A stretch of 64,000 nt of DNA from Euglena gracilis (taxonomy: Eukaryota; Euglenida; Euglenophyceae; Euglenales), in assembly GCA_039621445.1 (NCBI GenBank), contig CP154956.1, positions 80,534,474 through 80,598,473 on the forward strand. The letters run 5' to 3'. The notes under the pieces are model-generated. The model made no database searches. It had not been told where the DNA came from and worked only from the letters and a program-made list of their open reading frames with translations. Positions 38,446-51,199 of this stretch are shown piece by piece; position 1 is the first letter of the stretch, and the number at the start of each line of letters is the position of its first letter. A program made the translations under genes and the position numbers.

Positions 38446-41400
38446 GTTCGAAACTTTGTCAGAAGAGCGTGAATAGCGTGGTTTGGATTCCCGTGTCGGG
38501 GATTTGGGGTTTGAGCGCGGATAGCGCGTTTGGAATCACTCGATGGTGATTTTGGTGAATTTCTGGAGGTAGTCCTTTGGACTGCATGGACTTAGCCGGT
38601 GTTTACACCCGCGGTATGGTGGTGGTGATATGCCGATTCAATCTGTCACAGAAGTTGTGATAACTTCATATGTTTGGAAACATAGTTCCATCTCTCATCG
38701 AGAGTCAAAATGTGTCCCGCGAGTTCCTCACGGTGAATATCCTTGATGAGTTTGGGGATATAGCGCAGTAATACCGCATCAAATTGTTCTTTTATTTGCT
38801 TTCCCCCTAACTCATCAACTTCGGCTGCCAATGCAAGCCACTTGGAGTACCACAAGTCTAACGACTTCCATTTGCGATCCGGGGGGGTAAATTGCCGCCA
38901 TTTGTTTTCCAGACTAATTCTGGAACCCAAACTGGAGCATGATGAAGCATATTGCTCAACCAATTCCTCAAAAGAAATGCGCCTGCAAATGACTAATTGT
39001 CTGGCGCGTTCTTTTTCTTCCCTTGGGAGGAAATAAATAAATTCCATCTTGATTACCTCCGGGTTGTCGTCTTGTGGGTCCCTTCAAATCCCAATAATAT
39101 TCCCAGTCGCGGAAAAATTGTTTCCATGTGGTGGGGTCACCGTCCCATTGGGGCTTCACCTTGTTCGCTATCGCGATGGTGCCCTTGAAACCTTCTGAGA
39201 AACCCGTGGCCCTTCGGTGGTATTCCAGGGTTGTGGACCCTGGCGCGAAACTGCACCATGTGCGGGTACTCTGGTGGTTGCAACAAGGGTATTGTTCGGA
39301 TAATTTGGCGAATGCGCATGGAACATACAACTTAGTGTGCCATAGGTACCATACAAATTCGGGGAATCGCGATTGCGCGAATGGTGATGCGGTTGCGTTG
39401 CGCATGTGGGGGTGAGGTATCACATGGTTGCACCATTGGTGCTACTAAGCGAATTTGGGAGGTATGACCAGTACCCGGTGTGGGGGTGCGGATCATACCG
39501 CGAATTATTTCGGATTCCCGAATCTCTTGATTTAAGAGGGCGGTGGGTCTGGTTTTCGCTTGAAAACCCGACTCATCATCCGAAAACTCGTCCATTGGGA
39601 CTGGTAATGCTAATGGGGGGACCACTGCATGAGCGGAAACGCGATTTGGTGGCAATGTGTCTGTGAAATGGGGATTGGTGCGCGAATAGCGCTTTTTGAG
39701 CTGGAAGATGCGGCAAGTGTGCCAACCATACCCGACTGTGGGTTTTGGTGATGGAACGCAATTGTGCGTGAATTTGGTCCAAATTTGTTGCAAACTCATG
39801 CACACTTTGCTCCAAATGGTCAAAAACCTGCGAGTTGTCGATTATCCGGCCCACATCCTCCTGCAAACACTTAATCCGCCTACGGTATGAGGGTAACACA
39901 TCAAAAAGCGGAAATTTTTGAAAATCGACTGGAAATCTTGCGAAATTGCACCAAAACCAGTGTCCAATTCCTGTACTCGTACCACTAAAGTGCGCATCGC
40001 ACTGCAAGTGGCCTCTAACTGTGGAGATGGCTTGGTGGGTTGGTCCGAAGGCGGATCTTTGACTTTTTCAGCCATTGGCTGTTCCTTCAACACTGAAACT
40101 TGCGCGGATAATGTCATTTGGCAGTTTTGTGACATCCTGCTTCACCGTTTTCTCAGTGTTCGTGAGACTATCACAAAATCTTTGCACGATTTGGTGATTT
40201 TCCGCGCGCATTTCAGCACAAATCTGGTCCAAGTGTGTGTTTGGGAGTGTGGGGGTAGGTTTTGGTAACGGCAATGTGCCTTGAGGTGGTGATTGCACCT
40301 GAAGCATGTTTGTGCTCTGTTCTTGCATGCGTTTGTGCAAATCCGTTATCGCGGTTTGAATGCCGGTAACATCCGGGATCCTACCAGCTACTTCCGCATA
40401 GCGGGTGTGCAACTTGGCCAATGAGGCTTCAATGTTACCAACATCCTGTTGTAACTGTTTGTGCAAATCGGCAATGGTGGCCTTGAGTCCGCTAATATCT
40501 GGTGTTGGTGCACGGGTTGCCGCATTGCGGTTCTGCAAATCCGCGATTGCGGTCCCAAGTTCCATTGTGTCGTTTTGCCACTGTTATTAATTGTCAATCC
40601 TACTCGCGATTTTCGCGATTTGCGTTTGAAAACTCGCAATTTCAGCGGGAATTTTGCAACAATGGCAAGATTTCTGCTCCAATCAAGAAAGTTTTTCCTC
40701 CAATTGTTGCACATACGTGCGGGGGGCAAAACTTTCATTGGCTTGGGCAGAAACTTGGGTTAAATTCGCGGAATCACCGCTCAACTGGAAAATGTGCTGT
40801 TGCGCTTCCTGAAATGCGGTTGCAAGTGTGGAGAATTGCCCCAATGTGATAAATTGTCCCATATCGGGATTTTTGTTGGGGGGTTCGTTCAACTTTTGCT
40901 GCAATTGTGGAAAAATTGCCATAATTGTCTCCAATTGATGGGATAAAGCTTGCAAACTATTTTGCATGTTGGAGAAAATCGCATCATTGCGGGATTGTGT
41001 TTCACACATGGCTTCACTCACTATTTGGAAGTGTTGTGGCAAATGTGCCTGCAAATGTGTGTCCAAACCTTGACGCAAAGTTGCTAGGTGCACATTGGTG
41101 GATTGAAAATTTGTTTGGCAATATTCACCGACATCACGCACATAACTCCAAAGGTAATCGAGCTTGTGTTCTACAACCTTTTGGTTGTTCACATCAAAAT
41201 CCAAAGCCTTGTTAAGTGTCATAGCGCAATCCGCTACACAAGTGTGGACATGGGAGATTTGCCGCAATAGCGGGTGGTCCACTGGAAGATTTGCGAATAT
41301 GCGCTGAATCGCGGTAATGAGATGAGGGGAAATATTTCCCAACTCTTCCACATCACTGCTCACAGACTCTGTGGGACTTTTATAAGCGGGAACTGTCAAA

Positions 41401-41913
41401 CGCATCTCCGAGTGCCATGGCAATGCCGGAAAAGAACCCGTATCGGGTGGTGCGGGTAATTGTCCAATCGGACTTGTGGGGGGAAGCATAGGGGGGGGCT
41501 GAAAGAAACATGGTGTTTCTAAACCACCCTCAACGAAAAAGTTGCCGTGGCGTATCCGCGTCAGATTCAAATGTGCCTATCGGCACCAGAGCGAGGTCTC
41601 GCCGGGGGGAATGGGTGTTAGCCGAACGGCTTTTCAACAGAAGGGGTTGTGCCTGTTGGGCATGGGGTTGCTCTATAGAGCTTGACAACGATAGGTGTTG
41701 GGGTGCCCATCGTGCAGGAGGGGGACTACTCGACACATACACCGATAGGTGTGACACACGCGGGGAAGGAGGATTACTTGGAAAATGAGTCAATGCTTGA
41801 ATACCCCTATGGGGTTGAGAATGCTCATTAGAGCTAGTCAATGATGCCGCAGGTTCAAGTCCTCGAAGTGAACCAATCAATGCAGCGCGGTCAATGGGAG
41901 TTGTGCTCTGCAT
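38446..41913 (-). pseudogene. gag: Gag of element E, multiply frameshifted
   Basis: Starts MQST at 41913, like D and G. Homology then jumps between frames at least six times. Recognisable pieces: the Pro-rich part and first coiled-coil region (about 40683-41570), a second coiled-coil region (40068-40565), and the capsid-like part with KVKPQWDGDPTTWKQFF (about 39070-39190), continuing to about 38646. Stops separate it from the nucleocapsid segment. Its role was the particle protein. Confidence 0.85.
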
Positions 41914-42160
41914 TTTTTAAGCAAAACACAAAAACGAAGTGTAACTTGTGGTAAAAAAATGCAAAAACAAGTACAAAAAGAGGGGATAGTATAAAAAGTA
42001 AGCAGAGACCCGAACTTTGAGGTTTGAAGCAGCGTATACTGCGAACCGTCAGAGGACGTGTCCGTGCGTACGGCTTTGGCCGGAAACGGCTTGTAGTGCC
42101 TGTGGTCGCCTATAGGCGGGGCACAACACGACCGTTTGCGGTCAAAAGGATCGAAAACCT

Positions 42161-42172
42161 AAACTGCTACCA
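42161..42172 (-). promoter_or_regulatory. Primer-binding site of element E
   Basis: On the minus strand TGGTAGCAGTTT follows the LTR after two bases, then GGTTTTCGATCC. It is the same initiator-Met-tRNA type as in element D, in a single copy. Confidence 0.8.
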
Positions 42173-42174
42173 AG

Positions 42175-42621
42175 TGTACGTCCAACCATTTTCGTCGCTT
42201 TCGGCCTTTGGTGCGCAAGGTGAAAGGTTGGAGTAACAAAAGGAAGAAACAGTAATAATAATATAAAAGTTGAAAGCCCTTTTCCCCAATTAAGAGGCAG
42301 AGCACAAAGCAGGTGGAGAAGCCCCATGGGGCACACAAAGAAATGCCCAGTGACTTGGCTGTCCGTTTCGGACTTCAAATGAAAAAAACAAATCAAACTT
42401 GGAAATCAAGTCTTGAATGAAATACCAAAATGGAATACAAATAAAATACCGCCTGTGGAGAGGAGAACCAGGATAAGGTTTAGGTATTCCTAATTCAGGC
42501 CGTTGGCCACATTCAGGAATACCACCTAGCACAGTACTATGTATGGGGTTCAGAGCTATATCTGGCCGTAGGCTTATACCTACATACACAGTACCATGGC
42601 CTTACGGCTGCCTGGTACACA
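42175..42621 (-). repeat. 5' LTR of element E
   Basis: 447 bp. On the minus strand it begins TGTGTACCAGGC and ends GGACGTACA. It shares these ends and the central TCTCCACAGGCGGTATT (42445-42461) with D's LTR, but little else. The partner 3' LTR is not in the window. Confidence 0.9.
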
Positions 42622-44402
42622 CCATGCTGCATCCGCAAATCCTCGTCCTCCAGCTCCTCCTTGAACTTGAGCATTTGCTCAAAGTCCGAGGGGGCTTCTG
42701 CTGGTTGCTCCTCTTTCGCCTCCATTCACCTTTCATTACCCTCACCTTTACCTTCACCCTTACCTTCAGCCCTGCCTTTACCGACCGCGCCTTTGCCTTC
42801 TCACTTGCCTTTGCCCTCAGCCTTGCCCGTGTCCTTTCCTGTCTGGCGAATACCAGAGGGTCGGGCGCTCGATGAAGTAGGGGTTGGTTCAGTTCCTTGC
42901 CATTCCATCTCTGGGGAAGGACCTTGCCGTTCCGCTGCACGTCGCAGTGATGGCGTGGCTGGCGGTTGGCTAGGACCCTGGCGTGGGCTTGGCCTCAACC
43001 CAGGGGGTCGCGGCTCCTTCCTTCCCGGAAGGTTTGGCGGTGGCATTACGGCAACAGGACGGCTCATCGCCACCTGTGCCTCTGCCGGTGGTGGTCCAGC
43101 CGGGGTGTCCTGGCTGGTTCCCACCTGCATCGCCGCGCCACCTTCCGCGTCCCTTGGGCTGGGTCGCCTGGGCTGTTGGGTAAGGTTGTCCGTAGCCCGT
43201 TCGCGCTTCAGAGTAGCAGGTAATACTGCCGTTCCTGCGGGGCTCACCGGGTACTACCAGGGTTGCCACCCGCAGCTGCGGTTGGTAGGGATGGTACGGA
43301 CTGTATCCACGGCCCTGAAGGGCAGCCAGAGAGGAATAATACGTCGTCCGGTGATCCTCGGATGCGAATACGGGCTCCTGTGCGAATACGGGCCCATCCA
43401 GGAAATGCCGAGCAAGTTCATCCAGCTCGGCATCCAGAGGTGCCATGTGATAGTAGGAACCCTCCTGTCGACGCGGGACATCCCCGGTCTGGGCAGGAGG
43501 TGCACTGGGAGGTCGGGTCTCCACACGGTGGGGAGGCTCATCCTCCACCACTATGGGCTCTACCTGCCACCGTGGCTCAACTCCAGGGGCAGGGGCGACC
43601 AGTGGTGCCTGTGGCATCCAGTGCGCATACATGTGTTGGACATACGACTCAGGGGGCACGTCGGACTGTCCGGCTTGGAGCACGCGCGCGCCGCGCGGGT
43701 AATCCGCACGCGTCACGTAATGCGGGACGTATTGCTCTGCTTGCGGCTCGCGCGGCGGCATTGGCTGCGGCGAGGGCGGGCAAGCAAAAATTCTTGTCTT
43801 CCCAGGTTGGACAGGCACAGATTCACCTACTGGTGGGAGCGTGTGCTCACGCATGTGAACGGTGTGGGATTCCACTGGCGTCTGCGTTTGCAGCATGGGC
43901 GGTACATACACGCCTAGGTCCATCAATGTCTCGCCGGGCTGGAGTCCGAAATCGGATGCCGACGAGAAATACCGTCTGCTCGTCATCAGGGCCTAACCAC
44001 AGGGACACCATTGAGCCACAGGAGTGTTGGCTACCACCAACAATTGAGCGCAGAATGCATCCCAAAGGGCTTGCACCAATGGTTCCTTTGGGGAGTGTGC
44101 GCACATACGCATCGCCCGCTCTAACGTCTCCGTAGTGCGAAAGATCATCTCTCCCGCATACGGAGGTAAGCACGATCTGCGCTGTCTTGGTGGCAGGGTG
44201 CCGGCTGCTGGACGGCAGATGGATTCGGTACCGCGTATGCGGACCTGCTGCTGCTAGCCGCGGCGAATAACGGGGCTGCAACCCGGTCTGAATGTGGTGC
44301 ACCCGGAATCGGGGCCTGAGCATACTGCAGGTACTGGTAGTATGGCGCGCCAGGAGGCTGCTGCCATGGTGGACCTGGTCCTGGTCCGCTTCCAGGAAGC
44401 AT
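42622..44402 (-). pseudogene. ORF3 remnant of element G
   Basis: Homologous to D's ORF3 from MLPG (44402) to the FEEQML-like region just after the KG-repeat stretch. Blocks such as LGVYVPPMLQTQTP, the VVEDEPPH block and FKEELEDE are shared. It is broken by frameshifts near 44145, 43970 and 43230 and cut at 42622 by the LTR of element E. It confirms that ORF3 belongs to the family and is not a chance insertion in D. Confidence 0.9.
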
Positions 44403-44630
44403 TATGCTACCCGAACGACGACTGAAACGAAGGGAAACCTTGATATCAGTCGCAGGTGAGTGCTGTCACACTGACAAAAAATTCTATCTTAATAAAAAAA
44501 AAGCTGCGAGAAAGAGAGGGAATGAGAGGCAGGGGGGGTATAAACGCGAAACACATAAAACACATGCATTCTCCAAAACGAAATAGTTTCAGAAAGTGTT
44601 TATGTTCATGTCTATGTTATTGCGCTTATT

Positions 44631-44939
44631 TCATAGGTTCCAATCCTGCTGGATGTATCCAACAAAGCTGGATGCTGGCTCCCAAGTGTCCTCCTCTGGC
44701 CCATACCCTTTCAAACAAAATTTCCAGTAGTGCACACCCCTGTCGACCTTGTGGTCTATTATCTTATGAACCACAAAGTCGTCCGTTTCAGGTAAACTGG
44801 AACGGGGCTTGAAACATAAGCAGGGGATAGCTTTTCGGTCTGGGGGACTTTGGTCCGGTATGAAGTCGTCCATATGGACGTCCTCAACCCCGTTGGGCAA
44901 GGCAACTTTATATCGCCCGCTATAACCTAGCCTCTCCAA
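44631..44939 (-). pseudogene. pol: Chromodomain remnant of element G
   Basis: About 100 codons encoding the end of the integrase C-terminal region and the chromodomain ([19 protein letters not shown]), closely matching D. A Val-Arg to Phe-Cys change and small insertions are visible. Confidence 0.9.
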
Positions 44940-45990
44940 AATTTCGCATGGGCCGAGCTAAAGAGGATCCAGCTTGGAAGATTGCATGCGGGTGCGGCTA
45001 TTCCGTACCCACACGCGTTCACCTGGACTATACACAGGTGTGTTGAAGTTTTGCAAAAACGATTTCCGTTTGTTAGAATGAAGTGCTCTGTTACGTGAAT
45101 GCACTGCAGAGCGGAGTGATTCCACTTCTGCAAACCACGTTTCACAGCTGACGCTACTTCGGCGGGTCTCTCCGAGGTGATATCCCCTATGGCAGGAGGG
45201 TCCTGTCCGAAAAAATTTTATACGGTGAGTGTGGTAATACCAAACCTGGCAAGGTGTTGATGTCAAACAAACACCAATGAAGAATGGATAACCAATTATT
45301 GTGCGAGTCAGCTAGTGAAACACGAAGCATATTGACAACGGATTTCACGGCTGCCTCGGATCTACGATTGCCTTTCGGGCGGTATAGAATGGAAAAATGC
45401 TGCTCAATGCCGAGTAAACCGCACAAAGTTGTGAAAAACCGCGAAGAGGTCAAGTGATCGTGATCATTCACGATTTCGTTCAGTAAACCCATTAAGCAGA
45501 TGCATTTCTCCAGGAATATAGATGCCAAAATTTAGGCCGTCAACCCTGCTTTCTGGCAAGGAATGACTACAATGTACCCGCTCAGCCGACAGACGACAAC
45601 AAAAAGGTAATCGTAAATTTTGTCATCTCATTCTTTGCAAGGTTCAGAGGGACGTAAAAATGTCCGGAGGTACGGGGAAAAAGTCCACCGTACCAGAGGG
45701 GTACCTCTGCGAAGTTTCACAGTCTGACAAATTTGGCACCGTTGCAAAATTCGCAAACAGCACGAGCATAATTCTTTTCACTCAGGGTTGTGCAACATCT
45801 GCGACCCACCAGTGAATGAAGTTTGGGGGCCCCAGGGTGACCGTGGTTGTGATAACTCAAAGTCAAATCATGAACCAGGACTTAGGGTGTGCAATACTTT
45901 TAACCAGAAGCATTCCGTAAAATAAGTCGTAATGGTTATAGAGAGTAATTCTCTATGGCTTCACGATTATGAAGTCTATTCACAATGATA
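44940..45990 (-). pseudogene. pol: Integrase remnant of element G
   Basis: Homologous to D's integrase in two or three frames. The catalytic-core pieces [17 protein letters not shown] and RPKGNRRSEAAVK are readable at about 45187-45528. The N-terminal zinc region and first catalytic Asp lie in broken frames up to about 45990. Confidence 0.85.
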
Positions 45991-46070
45991 CTATATACAG
46001 GGTCACGCTAATAATCCCATTCGCAGAAAAATAGTGGGGTAGGAGTTTATGTACGCGTAATGCGACGGGG

Positions 46071-46654
46071 TCAGGCAGTGCTTCCACGCCGGCGCCTTCC
46101 ACGCAATGGTGAAATGGGGATGCTGCGATACACCCGGGAAACGGGTAGTGAATCGAGCATGTTTTCCGCAGCATCGTATCGACGTGCGAACTGGTCAGCC
46201 TCATAGCTGCCATGAAAAGTCGCATCACCCTCATCCGGGTTCCCAGCATAATACCAGGGAGCTCGGCTGAGAGGATCAGCAACCTTTTGTGTGTGACCCG
46301 GGGTGTAAATAACCACCAGGTTAAACTGGCTCAATAATTCATGGCATCGGCATCTTCTGCCCACTGATGACATGGCCTTGTTTAGGTCTTCGGTATACCA
46401 GTGTTGAAGGCTCTCGTGATCCGTCAACACGAGTATCTGGACCAAGCTGCTGGCTATCCAGCTGCCGAATTTCTGGAGAATAAGCACAATGGCATATGCC
46501 TCCTTTTCGAAAATGCTCTATTTAACCTGTTCTTTCCCGTTGTCTCCCTGTAGCTTCTTGCAGAAGAAAGCCACAAGTCAGAGTTCCTTTGTCGCGTTAT
46601 GCTGGCTAAGAACCCTGCCAACAGCGTAAGCGCTGCTGTCGACTTCCAGGACAT
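46071..46654 (-). pseudogene. pol: RNase H remnant of element G
   Basis: Two frames match D's RNase H and connection: [33 protein letters not shown] and the following region with RRRRG. A frameshift lies near 46487. Confidence 0.85.
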
Positions 46655-47412
46655 ACGGATTGTATGGATCCTTGATTTTTTTCAAGGCCTCGCGCATTTG
46701 GTTATCCCAAACGACTTTTGCGTTATCGGGTGTCCGATTTTTGAGCTGTCGGTTTAGGGGTACGGCGATTTTCGCGAAATCTTTCATGTAAATTGCGTAG
46801 CACTGGGCTAATCCCAAAAATCCCATTAAGTGCGTTAAAGTGTTAAAGACCTCTGAGGTCCATTTCTTAATGGCCTCCATTTTGCTCAGTGCGGTTTTAA
46901 CCTGCTCGTTTCTCAGGATATGTCCGCAAAACTCAATTATTTTGCAAAAAAAAGGTGCGTTTTGGAACCATTCACAAAAAGCGCATGCTTTTTGAACGCG
47001 GATAATACCGCCTGCACATCGCGAAAGTGCAGGTCGAGGATATCCTAGCCAGATTTCGCGGATGGCGGTTGGGTTCCCACCAGTAAATCATCCATGTACA
47101 CCAGAGCAAACACTAAATCACGCAAAACCCACTGGATCATGCGTTGAAACATGGCTGGGCCATTCCTAACACCCAATGGGAAGTACCGTCCATTGGTACC
47201 TGCCAAGGGGCATGCCCAAGGGTTGCTGGGTTTGGCTGGGTGCCTACCCAGTCCATATCCTGCAAAATGGAGGTGGGGGAGATGTGTGACACGGATTTCG
47301 CGGTCCCAAACAACAAGGCAATACCTCGTTGTTGGAGCACTTGATGAACGGTCGCACATTGCGATCCGCAACCAAGTGTATGGGTTCGCTAAAATGGGAT
47401 TAGTGTTGGTGT
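46578..47412 (-). pseudogene. pol: RT C-terminal part and displaced linker piece of element G
   Basis: Holds LVYMDDLLVGTQPP (D has YIDD) and the RT thumb. Upstream, at about 47200-47412, lies a piece of the protease-RT linker that in D sits before the inverted segment's content. The join at about 47200 goes straight from this linker to the RT block beginning VPMDG. Confidence 0.8.
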
Positions 47413-48522
47413 GTGGATGACACACCTCTAACCTATGTTTGCAGATCCCTGAATTGTTTTGCCGCTCTTCAGCCGGCGAACCAGGTCAACACATACACAA
47501 TACGCAATACGCAATACGCAATACCGTATTTTGGAGGAATGGTTCTCCAAACTCGTGGCTTTGGCTGACTCCTTCGATTTGTCGTTGTAAATTGATGCGG
47601 TTTCATCAAAAGCGCATGTGCGCTTGTCGCGATATTGGTCGCGACACACCAACACATTCCTTAAATTTTGGGGTGATTCGGTGCTGTAGATGCACCCTCC
47701 CCCAAAACTTCTCCCTGATTAATCCTCCACGATGAAGCGCGAGGATCTCTCCTCATACCGGTCAATCCCAATGCGGATTGGTTTCACCAGTTATCCTATG
47801 TGCGTTTTCATTGGTGAGATTTACCTGCTGATGTACCTCTATTTGAGGACTTTTGTGGTACATTATTACCCCCTGTTAAAGAGATCATTTTTGGTGTTTG
47901 TTTCCTTGACGCATTCGGATTATCCGATTTGCGTGTGCCAAGATACCTTGGTACCAATGGGGATGCCACACCCTCAGCGCATATTTATGCGGTCATTGAG
48001 AGTGGTGACCAAAACCCCAAGTCCGCTGAATATTATTCGCGAATCACTCGCGAATTTTCATGGTGTACTGGAGAACCCAGTTTACGCCTGCGACGTCGAC
48101 CCCGCGATTCGCGGCACGTTCGGTGTTTGCAAAATAGAGGTCAAGGATGGCGCTAAGCCCATGCACCGGAAATTCTTTCATTGTTTGGGTGAACGAGAAC
48201 AGGCTCTCAACGAGATGATTGAGAAGCTCATCCCACAGAAGTGGATTATCATTTCCAAGAGCGAGTGGACATCGCAAGCTTTTGTGGTGCCCAAACCCGC
48301 TGACCAGTGTGGTCAGAATAAGTGGAGACTGGTGCTGGATTACCGGTACCTGTACTCCCAAACGAAGGATGACCCCTTCTCGTTACCGCTGATCGAGGAT
48401 TTGAACACCAGACAATCGGAATACCCGTTGTGTTCAATCTTTGATCTGGAAGACGGTTTTCATCAGATGCATTTGCATCCTGATTCATAACCGTACACGG
48501 CATTCGTGACATCCACGGGTGT
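47413..48522 (+). pseudogene. pol: Inverted pol segment of element G
   Basis: The segment matches D 26518-27645 (MT-like domain through the first half of RT) but lies on the plus strand, opposite to the rest of G. The RT blocks [11 protein letters not shown] and [18 protein letters not shown] are readable on the plus strand up to 48490. A small heptamer array (CAATACG repeated about four times, about 47493-47525) replaces a short stretch of the D sequence. Confidence 0.85.
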
Positions 48523-49600
48523 GGGCTGGGCGGAAATTCTCCTACAGTGCACACATTGGTAGGTAATGTCGGAGTAATGGTCGCGCATGATGGTCTTGTG
48601 GGGGTGTGTGTAAAAGTTGGGATGCGCTTTTGTGGCTGCTGGGGGGTGTACAGATCTATCTGAAAGCGACACATCTGGTGGAAAATGGGGTGTTGGTGCA
48701 GCTGGGCGACTACTCGACACCATCGTGACTTCAGGCGTTTGGGATTTCGTCTTGGAGCCCAGTGGAACGAGGGGGCTACCGGTACTCGCTTGCCCTGCCT
48801 CATGGGGAACGGAAGTTGGCGTGTTAATGCGCAGGGGGTGAACTTTCTCGGTACACCCCGTGTGAAAAACGTTGGTAGGTGTGGTTGGTATCGTGGTAAA
48901 ATTTTTGGAAAACGGTGTGGAAAAATAGATGGTCGTCGCGGTTGACGCCACCGGTGAATAGGGTTTGGGGGCAATGAAGAGAGTGGTGATGTGCGCAAAC
49001 CGTGGGAGTGGCAACCCACTACCAGCCGGTGCTGACATAAAAAGGGGTATCCCAGAATTACGTCAGAACCATGTATTCTGGATTCATATCCACAGGTATC
49101 CGGAAAGATTTTGTGGTTGGGTGGGGTGAGAGTGGTGTTTGGGGATGAGGGGTGGGACTATGTCCAAAAGACATCCCAACTCACCACCGCACATCGAGGT
49201 GTTGTCATCCGTGGTAATTTTGATCGGCTTCTTGGCTTCACCAAGAGGGGGGTTGGTATCAAACCGAACCGAAAAAGTAGTGCAATGCGACAACCGGTGT
49301 CAATGAGTATCTTCACTTTTGCACAAAAGTTTTGAATTTTGATTTCTGCTTGGACCAAAAGTTCCATGGGGGTTAGGCAAAGTGAAGGGTCTCGCTAAAA
49401 TACGTTTTCTTTCCAGCTTTCCCATGAAACCTTTCCGACTTTGCACAACATTCGGAGCGGAAAGTTGCAGTGGGGGTTGGGGGACCCGAACATTTTCCGG
49501 GGACCGAAGAGGCAGATTGGCAGTCGGGGCAGGGTTGATCAGGTCCTACCGCCATCTGTTCATCAGCCCAGAGGTCCGTTTCCTCGGACCTCGGGCTCCC
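48523..49600 (-). pseudogene. pol: Protease and linker remnant of element G
   Basis: Protease with intact ILIDTGCR (about 49270-49300) and following blocks, frameshifted near 49150. The Pro/Thr-rich linker with the start of the Cys patch ([12 protein letters not shown]) follows, up to 48523, where the inverted segment begins. Confidence 0.85.
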
Positions 49601-49603
49601 CTA
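49565..49603 (-). promoter_or_regulatory. Gag-pol UAG and hairpin, element G
   Basis: UAG at 49601-49603 (minus strand). The 13-bp stem is identical to that of D; only the loop differs (AGGAAA against AGGGCA). Confidence 0.7.
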
Positions 49604-50706
49604 CTCCAAGTCCGAACCGGCCGAATAGCCGGCTATGGTTCTTTTGGAGATATAAACGGATTTCAACGTGCGCACCGCCATGCGGGCCTCGTCGAAATCG
49701 GTATCCGTGGTCTCATCCCCCTCCCTGCCCAAAGCCGGGGTGTCATCCTCCAAACAAAATATCTTGACACCGACTTTATGGCAGTTAGAGGATTGACCCT
49801 TGTCCCCGCGATTCATACGGCGATGACGTTGGCCAGGGCGGGGAGAACGAGACCTTGGAAATTTTGATGAGTATTGATCACTCGATCCCCAAAGCGAATA
49901 CCGAGATTTGTGTCGCAATTCTGGTTAACGGGGGGATCGGTTTCCCGATTTCCCATCAAACCGTCGTGGTGAGCGGGTATCCCGTCGACCATGACCGGTG
50001 TATCGGGGTTTTCCAAATGAGGATCGCGAAGAGTATGATCCGCTTCGTGAACGTAATCGCGATGTCTCGCGATAAGAATCACGCTTCTTGGCAGGGGCAC
50101 CGGGTGACCTACCCCGAGGGGTACCGTGTTTCCGCTCATCGCGGAACAGGAACCGGGGACTAATACCGCCGGAACGGGGACCCGATGACCGTCAATTGCC
50201 CGATTGGCGTGAAAATGAGGAGGAACGGGAACCTCTTGATGAGGTCGAGCCCCCCGGACTCTGAATACGCTTTCTTGCTTCAGGATTAGGGCATTCCCGA
50301 GACATATGTCCCGATTTGTTGCACAAAAAGCACGCTTTATCCCTGGCTTGGTCCGAAGAACGCGGATATCGGGTTTTCGATCCCGTTTTTGGTGAAGTGG
50401 GTGAAACCAGTAATTTTTGCAATGCGTTCACCGAACCAGCCGGTAATCCAGCGGTTTGGTGTGTGGTAAACGCGGATTGAATCTGACCAAGAGCTGTGAT
50501 AGCTTCAACTGCTGGGAAACGTAGTTCCAACGTTGGTCAAGAGTCGTTGCATGACCCGCAAACTCCTCACGATGGATATCCTTGATGAGGCTAGGCATGA
50601 AATGCATGAGAACGGCGTCAAACTGTTCGCGCATTTGCTTTTCACTGAGTGCATCCACTTCAGCGGCAAGTCCTATCCATTTGGGATACCAAAGGTCAAT
50701 GGACTT
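49601..50706 (-). pseudogene. gag: Nucleocapsid and gag C-terminal remnant of element G
   Basis: Holds the capsid C-terminal part (MREQFDAVLMHFMPS), continues through SVNALQ with a sense codon (TCG) where D has TAG, then the first knuckle CFLCNKSGHMSREC. A frameshift follows in the Arg-Ser region, and the second knuckle region is degraded. The left part of gag is on the far side of element H. Confidence 0.85.
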
Positions 50707-51199
50707 TGTTGTATCCGTGGTGCCCGCCCTGGAGTTTCCATTCCCTCGGGGCCGGCACCCCGTTGCGTAGGATCTTTTACCCTGCCCAGGGTGATTTCAA
50801 TCCCCCTCGCGGCTTGTTTTAAAAATTGCATTTTCTTCTGTTTTGGTGTGTCTTTTTGGTGAAAACAGGTGAGTTGGGTGGCTCACACCATTCCTTTGAT
50901 AAAAAATCCACAAGACCAACAGCACAATACAAGCAATTCAGCAATTCCAAAACCAGCACCAATGTAACGAACCATGTACTGTCCAGGGGTAAGAATGATA
51001 ATTGCCACCAAGATAATATTATTATTATATTCAATTCTTGAACTTGAAACAGACAAAAACAAGACAGAGCCCTGTGCAGGGACAGATGGGGTCAGCTAAT
51101 TGATAATTCCTAATAAGATTTGCCTAATACTAGCTGCAGAGTCATCAGGATGGGCAGTTAGGTCAAGTTGTTTTGGGCACTCAGCACCCCTGACTCACA
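50707..51199 (-). repeat. 3' LTR of element H
   Basis: 493 bp. It ends in TG and CA in either reading sense (TGTTG..CTCACA on the plus strand). It contains an ATTATTATTAT insertion near 51025 not found in the other LTR. Confidence 0.95.

Larger units (their letters stand above)
37158..42621 (-). mobile_element. Decayed Ty3/Gypsy element E, truncated in pol by element D
   Basis: A minus-strand relative of D and G. From its 5' end it has an LTR (42175-42621), a primer site, gag in several broken frames, an intact nucleocapsid segment, the UAG-hairpin junction and part of the protease region. It stops at 37157, where D's 3' LTR begins. Its LTR aligns with D's only at the ends and at one central motif, so it belongs to a different subfamily. 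It is itself inserted in ORF3 of element G (G sequence resumes at 42622). Confidence 0.9.
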
